NCBI RefSeq assembly: GCF_002567005.1
Contig: NZ_NUZU01000043.1
Coordinates: forward strand, 51,704 to 84,125
Direction of reading: 5' to 3'
DNA: 32,422 nucleotides
Origin: Bacillus sp. AFS073361
GTDB taxonomy: Bacteria > Bacillota > Bacilli > Bacillales > Cytobacillaceae
Shown: positions 16,182-24,290 of the stretch, one piece after another
Layout: the number at the start of each line of letters is the position of its first letter
Numbering within the stretch: position 1 is the stretch's first letter
The notes under the pieces: model-generated
The model's database searches: none
What the model was told of the DNA's origin: nothing
What the model saw: the letters and a program-made list of their open reading frames with translations, nothing else
Position numbers and translations under genes: made by a program

Positions 16182-16225
16182 AAATAGTACACGATACATC
16201 CTGCAAGATGCATCGTGTACTATTT
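16182..16225. promoter_or_regulatory. operator palindrome of the marR-MMPL operon
   Basis: Left arm AAATAGTACACGATACATC (16182-16200) and right arm 16207-16225 pair at 18 of 19 positions around a 6-base centre. It lies immediately downstream of the -10 box and ends 20 bases before the MarR start codon. Its size would allow two dimers or a nested inner site (TACATC-N6-GATGCA). The transcript would also fold into a long stem. Confidence 0.85.
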
Positions 16226-16254
16226 ATCGTAGATTCATATATCAAATTTGTCAA
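16226..16254 (-). promoter_or_regulatory. promoter of the marR-MMPL operon
   Basis: On the minus strand TTGACA (16249-16254), 17-bp spacer, TACGAT (16226-16231). The palindromic operator starts directly after the -10 box. Confidence 0.75.
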
Positions 16255-16571
16255 CGGTAAGGTTTTCTTGCCAAAAACAATAAAAAAGCTTGCTAATTTT
16301 CTTGTTCACTGATGTCCCAATTTTTTATAATTATTTCCATATAGAAATAACTCATATCTTGCCTCCAGATTCGGTTGTATAATATATTTTTACCCATTGT
16401 TATACCCCCAAGTAATATAATTCCATACCTTTATTTCATTAAGACGGGGACAGATTCAATTTAGCCCCAAAGATAGAATCACATGATTCACAAGAATAAC
16501 AATCAAGATAGAAAAAACAGCTAAAGTCTAGTAAAATATCCACATGTGATATTAGATAAGGGGTTAGAAAA
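16255..16571. other. intergenic region before yfmM
   Basis: AT-rich sequence with no gene that I can support. A short string GACGGGGACAGATTCAATT (16443-16461) resembles fragments of dispersed Bacillus intergenic repeats known to me from memory. The yfmM ribosome site (AAGGGG) is close to its ATG; a clear promoter was not identified. Confidence 0.4.
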
Positions 16572-18125
16572 ATGAGCGTATTAAACGTAAAAAATTTAAG
16601 TCACGGTTTCGGTGATCGTGCAATTTTTAATGATGTGTCTTTTCGACTTTTAAAAGGAGAGCACGTTGGACTAGTTGGGGCAAATGGTGAGGGTAAGTCT
16701 ACTTTCATGAATATTGTTACTGGAAAGTTGCAACCCGACGAGGGAAAAGTTGAGTGGTCACGAAAAGTTCGTGTTGGTTATTTGGATCAGCATGCCGTAC
16801 TTCAAAAAGGTACAACGATGCGTGATGCTTTGAGTACTGCTTTTCAATATCTTTTTGATGCTGAAGCAGAGATCAACGAACTTTATGCAAAAATGGGTGA
16901 TGAAGGTGCTGATATCGATGCATTACTTGCAGAGGTTGGAGAGCTCCAAGAAACTTTAGATAGTAATGATTTCTATCAAATTAATTCAAAAGTTGAGGAA
17001 GTTGCCCGTGGTCTAGGATTAGACGATGTTGGACTCGATCGAGATGTTGATGATCTTAGCGGTGGGCAGCGTACGAAGGTTTTGCTAGCTAAGCTTTTGC
17101 TAGAAAAGCCTGAAATCCTATTACTAGACGAGCCTACAAACTATTTGGATGAACAGCATATCGAATGGTTGAAGCGTTATTTACAGGAATATGAGAATGC
17201 ATTTATCTTAATTTCACATGATATTCCATTCTTGAACAATGTGGTTAACTTGATCTATCACATGGAAAACCAAGAGTTGAATCGCTATGTTGGCGACTAT
17301 GATAACTTCTTAAAAATTCATGAAATGAAGAAGCAACAGCTAGAGTCTGCTTACAAGCGCCAACAGCAAGAAATAGCTGATTTAAAGGATTTCGTTGCTC
17401 GTAACAAGGCAAGTGTTGCCACTCGAAATATGGCGATGTCTCGTCAGAAGAAGCTCGACAAAATGGAAGTTATTGAATTGGGGAGAGAGAAGCCGAAACC
17501 AGAGTTTAACTTCAAAGAAGCTCGTGCAGCTAGTCGTTATATTTTCACAGCTGAAGATCTTGTTATTGGTTACAATGAACCACTTTCTCGCCCTCTGAAT
17601 TTGAAAATGGAACGCGGACAAAAAATTGCCTTCGTGGGTGCAAACGGTATTGGTAAGTCTACTCTTTTAAAAAGTATTCTTGGGTTGATTGATCCGCTGG
17701 GGGGTAAAGTGGAACGCGGTGAGTATCAACACATCGGCTACTTCGAGCAGGAAGTTAAACAGTCCAACTACAACACTTGTATTGAAGAGATTTGGAGCGA
17801 GTTCCCAAGTATGAATCAGGCTGAAGTCCGTGCTGCTCTTGCAAAATGTGGACTAACGACGAAACATATTGAAAGTAAAGTCGAAGTCCTTTCCGGTGGC
17901 GAAAAAGCCAAAGTTCGATTGTGTAAAATTATTAACACAGAAACGAATCTATTAATTCTAGACGAACCTACCAATCACTTGGATGTGGACGCAAAAGAAG
18001 AATTGAAGCGTGCTTTAAAGGCATATCGCGGAAGTATCTTGATGGTATCCCACGAACCAGATTTCTATCGTGAAATTGCGACCGATATTTGGAATTGTGA
18101 GGATTGGACTACAAAAGTGTTTTAA
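16572..18125 (+). CDS. yfmM: ABC-F ATPase YfmM
   Basis: A soluble twin-ATPase of the ABC-F group, proteins that bind the ribosomal E site and assist translation or antibiotic resistance. The 517 residues carry Walker A motifs GANGEGKST (36-44) and GANGIGKST (356-364), signatures LSGGQ (162-166) and LSGGE (440-444), and two 'LLLDEPTNYLD/LILDEPTNHLD' Walker B segments. The charged P-site-reaching linker lies between the halves, around residues 250-320. Length, N-terminus and ending 'NCEDWTTKVF' fit B. subtilis YfmM as I remember it. There are no transmembrane helices. It is a single gene followed by a strong terminator. Whether it gives drug resistance cannot be told. Confidence 0.85.
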   Translation: MSVLNVKNLSHGFGDRAIFNDVSFRLLKGEHVGLVGANGEGKSTFMNIVTGKLQPDEGKVEWSRKVRVGYLDQHAVLQKGTTMRDALSTAFQYLFDAEAEINELYAKMGDEGADIDALLAEVGELQETLDSNDFYQINSKVEEVARGLGLDDVGLDRDVDDLSGGQRTKVLLAKLLLEKPEILLLDEPTNYLDEQHIEWLKRYLQEYENAFILISHDIPFLNNVVNLIYHMENQELNRYVGDYDNFLKIHEMKKQQLESAYKRQQQEIADLKDFVARNKASVATRNMAMSRQKKLDKMEVIELGREKPKPEFNFKEARAASRYIFTAEDLVIGYNEPLSRPLNLKMERGQKIAFVGANGIGKSTLLKSILGLIDPLGGKVERGEYQHIGYFEQEVKQSNYNTCIEEIWSEFPSMNQAEVRAALAKCGLTTKHIESKVEVLSGGEKAKVRLCKIINTETNLLILDEPTNHLDVDAKEELKRALKAYRGSILMVSHEPDFYREIATDIWNCEDWTTKVF

Positions 18126-18130
18126 ACAAG

Positions 18131-18160
18131 AAAAGCGCTAGGGCGCTGGAGCGGGACAGT
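18131..18160. repeat. dispersed GC-rich palindromic repeat, copy 1
   Basis: AGCGC-TAGG-GCGCT (18134-18147), followed by GGAGCGGGACA. The tail 'GGGCGYTGGAG..GACA' is shared with the inverted copy at 21851-21893. The GC content stands out from the flanks. It looks like a REP-like intergenic element of Bacillus genomes. Confidence 0.5.
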
Positions 18161-18199
18161 AAACGAAGTTCAAAAATCTATACTATCTTTTTTAAAGAT

Positions 18200-18245
18200 A
18201 AGGGGTACCCAATGAATAAAAATTCACTTGGGTGCCCCTTTTTAT
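18200..18245 (+). terminator. intrinsic terminator after yfmM
   Basis: AAGGGGTACCCAA (18200-18212) pairs with TTGGGTGCCCCTT (18228-18240) with one G-T pair, followed by TTTTTATT. Strong on the plus strand. Confidence 0.88.
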
Positions 18246-18370
18246 TGCTTTTTATTCTGTTACCTATATCCCAGACATTCAAAATACTTTACCAACCTTT
18301 AAGAAAATTCTAGAATGTTTCCTCCTATACTTGGAACAATACCATTGTAGTAAAAAGGAGGTAATTAGAA

Positions 18371-18616
18371 ATGGATAATCAAAAATTAGCCGATCATGAG
18401 TCATTGGATCTACATGAAATTATAAATTTTAAAACCCTTTGCTTAGCGAAATCAAAACTAATGCAAGGATTGGTATTTGATGATGATTTGAGAGCATTAA
18501 TGCAAAAAGATGTTGAACAATCAATGCAAGCACTTGGAGAATTACAGGCAATTTATCAACGTGCACCTTTTGAAGCTCCTGTTCCTCAAAACCGGCCAAC
18601 ACCAATAATAAATTGA
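18371..18616 (+). CDS. yraG: CotF-type spore coat-associated protein (YraG-like)
   Basis: An 81-residue, mostly helical protein whose core 'EIINFKTLCLAKSKLMQGLVFDDDLRALMQKDV' matches the half-CotF pattern seen in B. subtilis YraG and YraE: a helix with 'TLCLxKSK', then a D/L-rich helix with 'LMQKDVEQS'. GGAGG lies upstream of the ATG. It opens a five-gene cluster with the same order and nearly the same lengths as B. subtilis yraG-yraF-adhB-yraE-yraD, and the identification rests mainly on that. In B. subtilis the cluster is, as I recall, expressed in the forespore. The stop codon is next to the ribosome site of the following gene. Confidence 0.82.
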   Translation: MDNQKLADHESLDLHEIINFKTLCLAKSKLMQGLVFDDDLRALMQKDVEQSMQALGELQAIYQRAPFEAPVPQNRPTPIIN

Positions 18617-18632
18617 AAGGAAGGCTATTTCA

Positions 18633-19001
18633 TTGAACAATGACTATTTAGACCCTATAAACTCGTTACACGTACCAGAGCTAGCAGATACCACATTTGC
18701 GATGGATTTCCTTCTTCGTGCCAAAGAAGGTGTGCGCAATATTGCTGTAGCATTAACGGAGTCCGCATCACCTGATGTTAGAACCCTCTTACGAAACCAG
18801 TTAATGCAAGGGATTGCCATGCACCAAGAAATTACAGAATTAATGATTAGTAAAAAATGGTTCCATCCATACGAATTAAGTGAACAATACCAATTAGATC
18901 AACTCTCTGCCAACAATACTTTGATGATTGGCAAAATGAATCTATTTCCTGTTGAGACCAATAGAAAAGGTATGTTTGACCGGACACCTGATGAACACTA
19001 A
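18633..19001 (+). CDS. yraF: CotF-type spore coat protein (YraF-like)
   Basis: A 122-residue protein starting with TTG at 18633; GAAAGGAAGG (18615-18624) eight bases upstream supports that start. The core 'FAMDFLLRAKEGVRNIAVALTESASPDVRTLL' and the following 'MHQEITELMISKKWFHPY' are the CotF-family pattern, a second helical pair complementary to the one in YraG. B. subtilis YraF has the same length. YraG plus YraF together correspond to one full-length CotF, which suggests that they pair in the coat. It lies 18 bases before the alcohol dehydrogenase gene. Confidence 0.85.
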   Translation: MNNDYLDPINSLHVPELADTTFAMDFLLRAKEGVRNIAVALTESASPDVRTLLRNQLMQGIAMHQEITELMISKKWFHPYELSEQYQLDQLSANNTLMIGKMNLFPVETNRKGMFDRTPDEH

Positions 19002-19019
19002 CACTGGAGGCTGTAACCA

Positions 19020-20156
19020 ATGAAGGCGGTAACGTATCAAGGTATTAAAAATGTTGTAGTCAAAGAAGTTCCAGATCCAAAGATTGAAAAACCAGATGAC
19101 ATGATTATTAAAGTAACGAGTACAGCTATATGTGGGTCTGATTTACATTTAATTCATGGCATGATTCCTAACCTCCAAGAAAATTATGTTATTGGCCATG
19201 AACCAATGGGAATCGTCGAGGATGTTGGTCCAGGTGTGACTAAGCTAAAAAAGGGAGATCGAGTCATTATCCCCTTTAATATAGCATGCGGTGAATGCAT
19301 TTACTGTAAAAACCATTTGGAAAGCCAATGTGATAATTCAAATGATAATGGTGATATGGGTGCCTATTTCGGATATTCTGGTACGACGGGTGGCTATCCA
19401 GGTGGGCAAGCTGAATATTTAAGAGTGCCATTTGCCAACTTTACTCATTTCAAAATTCCAGAGACTTGTGAAGAACCAGATGAAAAGTTAGCAGTTATTG
19501 CCGATGCGATGACTACTGGTTTTTGGAGTGTTGACAATGCAGGTGTAAAGGATGGAGATACAGTTATTGTTCTTGGCTGTGGTCCGGTTGGTCTTTTTGC
19601 TCAAAAATTCTGTTGGTTAAAAGGGGCAAAGCGAGTCATTGCCGTTGATTATGTCAATTATCGCCTGCAGCACGCAAAGCGCACCAACAAAGTAGAAATT
19701 GTTAACTTTGAGGACCATGAGAATGTAGGAAGTTACCTGAAGGAAATCACCAAAGGCGGCGCTGATGTTGTCATTGATGCAGTTGGTATGGACGGTAAAA
19801 TGACTGATATGGAGTTCCTTGCAAGCGGAATGAAGCTTCAAGGCGGAGCATTAAGTGCGTTTATCATGGCTTCACAAGCAGTGCGGAAAGGCGGGACAAT
19901 CCAAGTTACTGGTGTTTACGGAGGCAGATATAATGGTTTCCCTCTTGGAGATATTATGCAGCGAAATATCAATATCCGCTCCGGTCAAGCACCTGTCATC
20001 CACTATATGCCATATATGTTTGAATTAGTTACGACCGGAAAAATTGATCCAGGAGATGTGGTAAGTCATGTACTTCCACTTAGTGAAGCAAAGCGTGGCT
20101 ATGAGATTTTTGACACAAAAATGGATGATTGTATAAAAGTCGTGTTGAAACCTTGA
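19020..20156 (+). CDS. adhB: zinc-dependent alcohol dehydrogenase (AdhB-like)
   Basis: A medium-chain, zinc-containing NAD(P)-dependent dehydrogenase of 378 residues, the same length as B. subtilis AdhB. The catalytic zinc ligands C38 and H60 (with E61) and the structural zinc cysteines C90, C93, C96 and C104 are all present, and the nucleotide-binding GCGPVG lies at 186-191. GGAGG stands upstream of the ATG. The setting between CotF-type genes indicates that it acts in or on the spore. An insert 'DNGDMGAYFGYSGTTGGYPGG' (split here only for description, residues 108-129) is typical of the glutathione-independent formaldehyde dehydrogenase-like subgroup. The natural substrate is not established. 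Confidence 0.9.
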   Translation: MKAVTYQGIKNVVVKEVPDPKIEKPDDMIIKVTSTAICGSDLHLIHGMIPNLQENYVIGHEPMGIVEDVGPGVTKLKKGDRVIIPFNIACGECIYCKNHLESQCDNSNDNGDMGAYFGYSGTTGGYPGGQAEYLRVPFANFTHFKIPETCEEPDEKLAVIADAMTTGFWSVDNAGVKDGDTVIVLGCGPVGLFAQKFCWLKGAKRVIAVDYVNYRLQHAKRTNKVEIVNFEDHENVGSYLKEITKGGADVVIDAVGMDGKMTDMEFLASGMKLQGGALSAFIMASQAVRKGGTIQVTGVYGGRYNGFPLGDIMQRNINIRSGQAPVIHYMPYMFELVTTGKIDPGDVVSHVLPLSEAKRGYEIFDTKMDDCIKVVLKP

Positions 20157-20173
20157 GGAAGGAGATATTAAAA

Positions 20174-20368
20174 ATGAACTACGCCTTACATGAAGTTCTT
20201 GAGGTCCATGAGATGGCTGCATTTAAGACCACTTGTTTAACTAAATCCAAAACGATGAAAGCGTTAGTTACAGATCCGCTATTAAAAGATATTATGCAGC
20301 AAGACATTGATGTATCTACGAGACAATTACAAGAATATGCTTCTATCCTTTCCAACGCTAAGCAGTAA
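20174..20368 (+). CDS. yraE: CotF-type spore coat-associated protein (YraE-like)
   Basis: A 64-residue protein, start fixed by AAGGAG (20159-20164) nine bases before ATG 20174. Its 'HEMAAFKTTCLTKSKTMKALVTDPLLKDIMQQDID' core is the same half-CotF module as in the YraG-like protein 1.8 kb upstream: 'FKTxCLxKSKxM..LV.D..L...MQ.D'. B. subtilis YraE is of similar size. It follows adhB by 17 bases and precedes yraD by 18 bases. Confidence 0.82.
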   Translation: MNYALHEVLEVHEMAAFKTTCLTKSKTMKALVTDPLLKDIMQQDIDVSTRQLQEYASILSNAKQ

Positions 20369-20386
20369 ATTAGGAGATGAATGAAC

Positions 20387-20686
20387 ATGAATCCAATCAT
20401 TGAAACTTTAACGGGGATGGACGGATTATCGGATCAAGTCGTTGCTATGGACCTACTCATTTCAGCTAAAAGTGGAATTAGAAATTATGCCATGGCAGCT
20501 ACGGAGTCAGGAACACCGGAAATTAAAGAAGTGCTCACTCGCCATTTAGTAGAAGCTCTTGATATGCATGAACAAATATCCGCATATATGGTAGAAAAAG
20601 GATGGTACCATGCTTGGGATACAAACGAACAAATCAGGTTGGATTTAAGTAATATCGATACAGCATTAAACTTACCTACATTATAA
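20387..20686 (+). CDS. yraD: CotF-type spore coat protein (YraD-like)
   Basis: A 99-residue protein, the length of B. subtilis YraD when started at ATG 20387; an ATG at 20381 is only 4 bases from AGGAG and would add two residues. The segment 'VVAMDLLISAKSGIRNYAMAATESGTPEIKEVL' parallels 'FAMDFLLRAKEGVRNIAVALTESASPDVRTLL' of the YraF-like protein, so the cluster contains two half-CotF pairs flanking adhB. It ends the operon before a hairpin at 20695-20726. Confidence 0.85.
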   Translation: MNPIIETLTGMDGLSDQVVAMDLLISAKSGIRNYAMAATESGTPEIKEVLTRHLVEALDMHEQISAYMVEKGWYHAWDTNEQIRLDLSNIDTALNLPTL

Positions 20687-20694
20687 AAATTTCC

Positions 20695-20727
20695 AGGAAC
20701 AGTTTAATACCAAATAAACTGTTCCTA
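20695..20727 (+). terminator. hairpin ending the spore cluster
   Basis: AGGAACAGTTTA (20695-20706) and TAAACTGTTCCT (20715-20726) form a perfect 12-bp stem with an 8-base loop. The T-tail is poor on the plus strand (ATTAAACCATTTTG); on the minus strand it would also lie 40 bases beyond the ROK gene stop, so it may serve both convergent genes. Confidence 0.7.
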
Positions 20728-20767
20728 TTAAACCATTTTGAGTTCACAAAATTCTAAGTCTTTTGCA

Positions 20768-21757
20768 TTATTGAATTACTAACTTATTAATTAGCTTCTC
20801 TTTCGCCAGCCAAGCTCCTCCAATGACCCCTGCGTTATTGCCTAGTGTGGCAATAACAATCTCGACACCATGTGCAACTCTCGGAAAAGCGAATTGTATA
20901 AATTCCTCTTTCAGAGGTCTCAGCAATGTATCACCAGCTTTTGATACTCCGCCTCCAATAACGATTTTTTCAGGATTTAAGCCATTTGCTAAATTAGCAA
21001 GGGCCAATCCTAAATGGCAGGCAACCTCACCTATGACTCTGTTGGCGAGTTCATCCCCTTCATTTACAGCATCAAAAACACACTTGGCACTCAGAGCCTG
21101 TCCATCATAAAAATTTCGTAATATACTAATCTCGTTGGTAGAAGCTAATTTCTCCATTGCCAAACGGACAACTCCTGTTGCTGATGCTACCGTTTCCAGA
21201 CATCCTGATTTCCCACAATTACATAGGGCTCCGTTTTTCGGTACGGAAGTCATATGGCCAATTTCACCACCGGATCCATTTACCCCATGTACAACCTCAC
21301 CATTAACGATAATTCCGCCACCAACACCTGTTCCTAAAGTAACACAAATTAAGTTTTTAGCCCCTTTGCCCGCACCTTTCCACATTTCACCGATTGCCGC
21401 TATATTTGCATCGTTGTCGACAACAACCGGCAAAGAGGTTTCCCTCTCAAGAATGGTTTGTAAAAGGAATCGATCCCAGCCTAGATTTACCGCCACTTCA
21501 ACAGAACCATCCTCCGAATTCACAGGACCCGGCGCACCGATTCCGATTCCAACTAATTGATTTTTTGTTAGATTTAATTCTACTAACTTTTGTTCAATCG
21601 CTCTTGCAATCGATGCAGGTATGTGTTTGCCCTTATTACTTAGATCAGTATCGATCTCCCAGCTATATATGATGTCACCCTGCAAACTGATAAAAGCCAT
21701 TTTAACCGTGGTCCCACCTACATCAACACCAACTAACCATCTTTCTTCCATAACCAT
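20768..21757 (-). CDS. ROK-family glucokinase
   Basis: Phosphorylates glucose (or a close sugar) with ATP in the cytoplasm. The 329 residues have the phosphate-binding 'GVDVGGTTVKM' (10-20), catalytic D116 in 'VDNDAN', 'GTGVGGGI' (142-149), and the ROK zinc site H168 with C179, C181 and C186 in 'CNCGKSGCLE'. AAAGGAA lies 8 bases before the ATG at 21757. It is the last gene of the sugar locus, downstream of an LgdA-like dehydrogenase but separated from it by a hairpin at 21808-21835, so expression may depend on readthrough. If the locus makes glucose from an anhydrosugar, this kinase would feed it into glycolysis. Confidence 0.88.
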   Translation of the reverse strand: MVMEERWLVGVDVGGTTVKMAFISLQGDIIYSWEIDTDLSNKGKHIPASIARAIEQKLVELNLTKNQLVGIGIGAPGPVNSEDGSVEVAVNLGWDRFLLQTILERETSLPVVVDNDANIAAIGEMWKGAGKGAKNLICVTLGTGVGGGIIVNGEVVHGVNGSGGEIGHMTSVPKNGALCNCGKSGCLETVASATGVVRLAMEKLASTNEISILRNFYDGQALSAKCVFDAVNEGDELANRVIGEVACHLGLALANLANGLNPEKIVIGGGVSKAGDTLLRPLKEEFIQFAFPRVAHGVEIVIATLGNNAGVIGGAWLAKEKLINKLVIQ

Positions 21758-21805
21758 TCACTCATTTCCTTTAAGTTTTCCCACTCCGAAAAGCGCCATA
21801 TTTGC

Positions 21806-21837
21806 AAAAGAGGCTCCTCGATTGAGAAGCCTCTTGT
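21806..21837 (-). terminator. hairpin between the dehydrogenase and kinase genes
   Basis: AAGAGGCTCCTC (21808-21819) pairs with GAGAAGCCTCTT (21824-21835), 11 of 12 positions. The minus-strand tail is TTTGC, a modest U-tract, so it may be a partial terminator that lowers ROK kinase expression. Confidence 0.6.
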
Positions 21838-21850
21838 TATAAGTTTGAGA

Positions 21851-21893
21851 ATTGTCTAACTCCAACGCCCAGTGACTAATGGGCGCTTCTGCC
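21851..21893. repeat. dispersed GC-rich palindromic repeat, copy 2 (inverted)
   Basis: TGTCTAACTCCAACGCCCA then an 8-base loop and TGGGCGCTT. Its reverse complement shares 'GGGCGYTGGAG..GACA' and the 'AAGCGC' lead with the copy at 18131-18160. Together with the adjacent terminator it fills the gap between the dehydrogenase and the kinase. Confidence 0.5.
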
Positions 21894-21900
21894 TATTTCA

Positions 21901-23088
21901 TTATTTTACAGCCGCAGCCGTTTTTTCAAGATTAACCCATTGACCTTTTTCAGCAGATTCAAGAATCGCATCTGCGATTAATTCTATCTGGTAGCCATCA
22001 TTGAAGTTAGGTGAGAATTCAGTACCCTCACTAATTGCTTTAAAGAAATCATATGTTTCAATGATCTTTGTTTCACCATAACCAATTCCTAGAGCAGGGA
22101 TTGGCCATAATCCTTCACCGTATGGAGTAGCTGGTCCTGAGTAAACAGTTCTGAAGCCTTTTGCATCACTTGGATCATCAGCAAAGCAAACTTGAAGCTC
22201 ATCACGGCGCTCATAGTTAAAGTATAGAGAACCCTTTTCACCATGAATTTCAAAAGTTAGGAAGTTGTTGCGGCCATGTGCATTACGAGTTGCTTCAATT
22301 GTTCCAATTGCACCATTATCGAATTTGACCATGGTGATAAATTCATCGTCTACATCAACAGCTGCTTTTGGGACATCGTTGCCTCCAGCTTTCACTGTAC
22401 CTAACTTGTCGATGCCGCCAGTTTGAATTGGTCTTTCAGGAATCCATGTTTTTGTAATGGCATTTACATCTGTAATTTCGCCCACAAGGTAACGAGCATA
22501 ATCAACCACGTGTGTACCGATATCACCTAGAGCACCTGATCCAGCGATTTTCTTTTGGAAGCGCCATGATAATGGAGAATTCGGATCAGCAGACCAGTCT
22601 TGTAAGTATGTTCCACGGAAGCTTAGAACTTTACCAATTCTTCCTTCTTCAATATATTTTTTCGCAAGAGCAACAGCTGGTGTTCTTCTGTAATTGAAAG
22701 CAACTGCGTGTTTTACACCTGCAGCTTTTACTGCTTCTAACATTTCCTTCGCTTGTTCAGCGCCTAATGCTAATGGCTTTTCACAAATAATATGCTTGCC
22801 TGCTTTTGCTGCTGCAATCGCGATTTCGGCATGAGTATTGTTTGGAGTAACAATGTCGATGACATCGATTTCTGGGTTGTTAACAACATCTCTCCAGTCA
22901 GTCGCATAGTTGTCAAAGCCTAATCTTGCGGCCGCATCTTTAGCCAATCCTTCGTTTACGTCCACTACTGTATGGCGATGAGGAATTGCTGGTGCTGGCC
23001 AGAAAAACATTGGCATTCCTGCATATGCAAGTGAATGCGCTTTACCCATAAATCCTCCGCCGATCATACCTACGTTTAATTTTTTCAT
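21901..23088 (-). CDS. Gfo/Idh/MocA dehydrogenase, levoglucosan 3-dehydrogenase-like (LgdA-like)
   Basis: An NAD(P)-dependent sugar dehydrogenase of 395 residues. The N-terminal Rossmann domain has GGGFMG (10-15); the family lysine is K104 in 'CEKPLAL'; the active-site pair D189 and H193 lies in 'GDIGTHVVD'. Segments such as 'PMFFWPAPAIP' (26-36), 'YLQDWSADPNSPLSWRF' (161-177) and 'EGLWPIPALGIGYGETKI' agree closely with my recollection of the crystallised levoglucosan dehydrogenase of Pseudarthrobacter, which oxidises the 3-hydroxyl of 1,6-anhydroglucose; I could not align them. It follows a TIM-barrel gene by 66 bases in an operon with three LacI-type operators upstream. Related 3-ketoglycoside-forming dehydrogenases acting on disaccharides are the main alternative. 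Confidence 0.82.
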   Translation of the reverse strand: MKKLNVGMIGGGFMGKAHSLAYAGMPMFFWPAPAIPHRHTVVDVNEGLAKDAAARLGFDNYATDWRDVVNNPEIDVIDIVTPNNTHAEIAIAAAKAGKHIICEKPLALGAEQAKEMLEAVKAAGVKHAVAFNYRRTPAVALAKKYIEEGRIGKVLSFRGTYLQDWSADPNSPLSWRFQKKIAGSGALGDIGTHVVDYARYLVGEITDVNAITKTWIPERPIQTGGIDKLGTVKAGGNDVPKAAVDVDDEFITMVKFDNGAIGTIEATRNAHGRNNFLTFEIHGEKGSLYFNYERRDELQVCFADDPSDAKGFRTVYSGPATPYGEGLWPIPALGIGYGETKIIETYDFFKAISEGTEFSPNFNDGYQIELIADAILESAEKGQWVNLEKTAAAVK

Positions 23089-23154
23089 CTTAGTATCCTC
23101 CCACTATTTCCTTCTTATTTTTAAAAAGTTTGATATTCCTAATGGATGAAACGT

Positions 23155-23976
23155 TTATGCTTGATTTACTTTATCAAATTGCTTTAAATAACTGCGGCTG
23201 ATTTTAGCCCCTTGCTTTGGATCTGGGTAGCTGTCTAACTCAACCGTAATCCAGCCATCATAGTTTGCCTCTTCTAATGCTTTAACCATTTCATCAAATT
23301 TTTGATGCCCTTCACCTAATGGTAAAAAATCTCCATTGGCATAATCTTTGAGGTGCACATACTTGATACGATCCACATATTTTCTGATGACAGCCACAGG
23401 ATCTCCACCGCCTGCTTCGATATGAGCTGTATCTGGGCAAAGGTTAATCTTTGTTAATGGCATTAGTTTATCTAATTGTTCAGGAGCCTGAACGTTCGTT
23501 CCTAAATGAGGATGATAACTTGCAACAAGATTATATTTTTCAGCAATTTCAACTACTTTATTAAGCGCATTACCAAGAGCCGTATAATCGCTTTCAAGAA
23601 TCCCGTTTGCACGCACAGCTCCACCGCCGATTACTAGGTGGATTGCACCTACTTCTGATGCGAATTGTGCGACACTTTCGATTTTTATTAATTCTTCTTC
23701 TAAAATATCAGGGAAAATAAAGTTCCCGCCTGTATAAACACCAACCAAAGTTAATGAATGCTCGTTCATCAATTTTAAAAACTCATCTTTTTTATCTTTA
23801 TATTCCATTAAGTTGCCGTCGAAGATTTCAAAGCCATCATAGCCAGCTTCGGCAATATCCTTTAATGCCTCTTCTGTTGATCCGTAAGCAAGGTAGTAAG
23901 AATCCTTAACTGAAGTAACACCCGCTGGATGACCAACTACGCCGCCCCAAGTATTTGTTTGATAACCTAATTTCAT
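23155..23976 (-). CDS. TIM-barrel sugar isomerase/epimerase-like enzyme (LgdB-like 1)
   Basis: A 273-residue AP-endonuclease-2-fold TIM barrel. GGAGG seven bases upstream fixes the start at 23976, removing a 23-residue unconserved extension. Candidate metal ligands and catalytic residues are H155/H157 ('SYHPHLGT'), D182 and H185 ('CPDTAH'), H208 ('HLKDY') and E246 ('VELD'). Although such proteins are routinely called sugar phosphate isomerases, in the B. smithii levoglucosan route two of them (LgdB1, LgdB2) carry out beta-elimination of the 3-keto-anhydrosugar and hydration of the resulting enone. Its linkage to an LgdA-like dehydrogenase supports such a role; I cannot say which of the two steps. 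It heads the operon with the dehydrogenase. Confidence 0.8.
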   Translation of the reverse strand: MKLGYQTNTWGGVVGHPAGVTSVKDSYYLAYGSTEEALKDIAEAGYDGFEIFDGNLMEYKDKKDEFLKLMNEHSLTLVGVYTGGNFIFPDILEEELIKIESVAQFASEVGAIHLVIGGGAVRANGILESDYTALGNALNKVVEIAEKYNLVASYHPHLGTNVQAPEQLDKLMPLTKINLCPDTAHIEAGGGDPVAVIRKYVDRIKYVHLKDYANGDFLPLGEGHQKFDEMVKALEEANYDGWITVELDSYPDPKQGAKISRSYLKQFDKVNQA

Positions 23977-24055
23977 TTGATTACCTCCATATCTTTTGGA
24001 ATTTAGTGTGCCATATTTCATCCTATAAAAAACCGAGCAACTCACCTTTAATTAT

Positions 24056-24069
24056 AGTAATCGATTACA
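24056..24069. promoter_or_regulatory. LacI-type operator 1 (promoter of TIM-barrel/LgdA-like operon)
   Basis: AGTAATCGATTACA, 13 of 14 matches to the palindrome TGTAATCGATTACA. It directly precedes the minus-strand TATAAT at 24051-24056, so bound repressor would cover the core promoter. Confidence 0.8.
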
Positions 24070-24141
24070 TTTTCTTTTTAAAAATTCATCTAAACTTTCA
24101 ATAATATTAAGACTTAATCCACTATTTACGGTTTAGCATAA

Positions 24142-24155
24142 TGTAATCCATTACA
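24142..24155. promoter_or_regulatory. LacI-type operator 2
   Basis: TGTAATCCATTACA; both half-sites are perfect and only the central CG is CC. Upstream auxiliary site of the same operon. Confidence 0.7.
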
Positions 24156-24276
24156 TTTTTTTATGCAGATGAACAGCTGTTTTTTAAAAGGAAGTAATGA
24201 ATTAATCTCTATTTATTTCTAGTCAATACTATCATCAGACAAGAATAATAGATGTTGTATCGCTTACATGAATTAT

Positions 24277-24290
24277 TGTAATCGATTACA
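24277..24290. promoter_or_regulatory. LacI-type operator 3
   Basis: Perfect TGTAATCGATTACA, about 300 bases upstream of the TIM-barrel start codon and next to the histidine kinase relic. Confidence 0.75.

Noticed and set aside
18300..18370. Sigma-G promoter upstream of the YraG-like gene
   Set aside because: A CATNNTA -10-like string (18343-18349) is present but no -35 element occurs at 17-18 bp, so I could not support it.
21135..21560. 141-codon plus-strand open frame opposite the ROK kinase gene
   Set aside because: Shadow of the kinase codons; proline/threonine-rich, with no start site signal.
24255..24268. Ninth operator copy (TGTATCGCTTACA)
   Set aside because: One base short and with a broken left half-site; too far from the palindrome to count.
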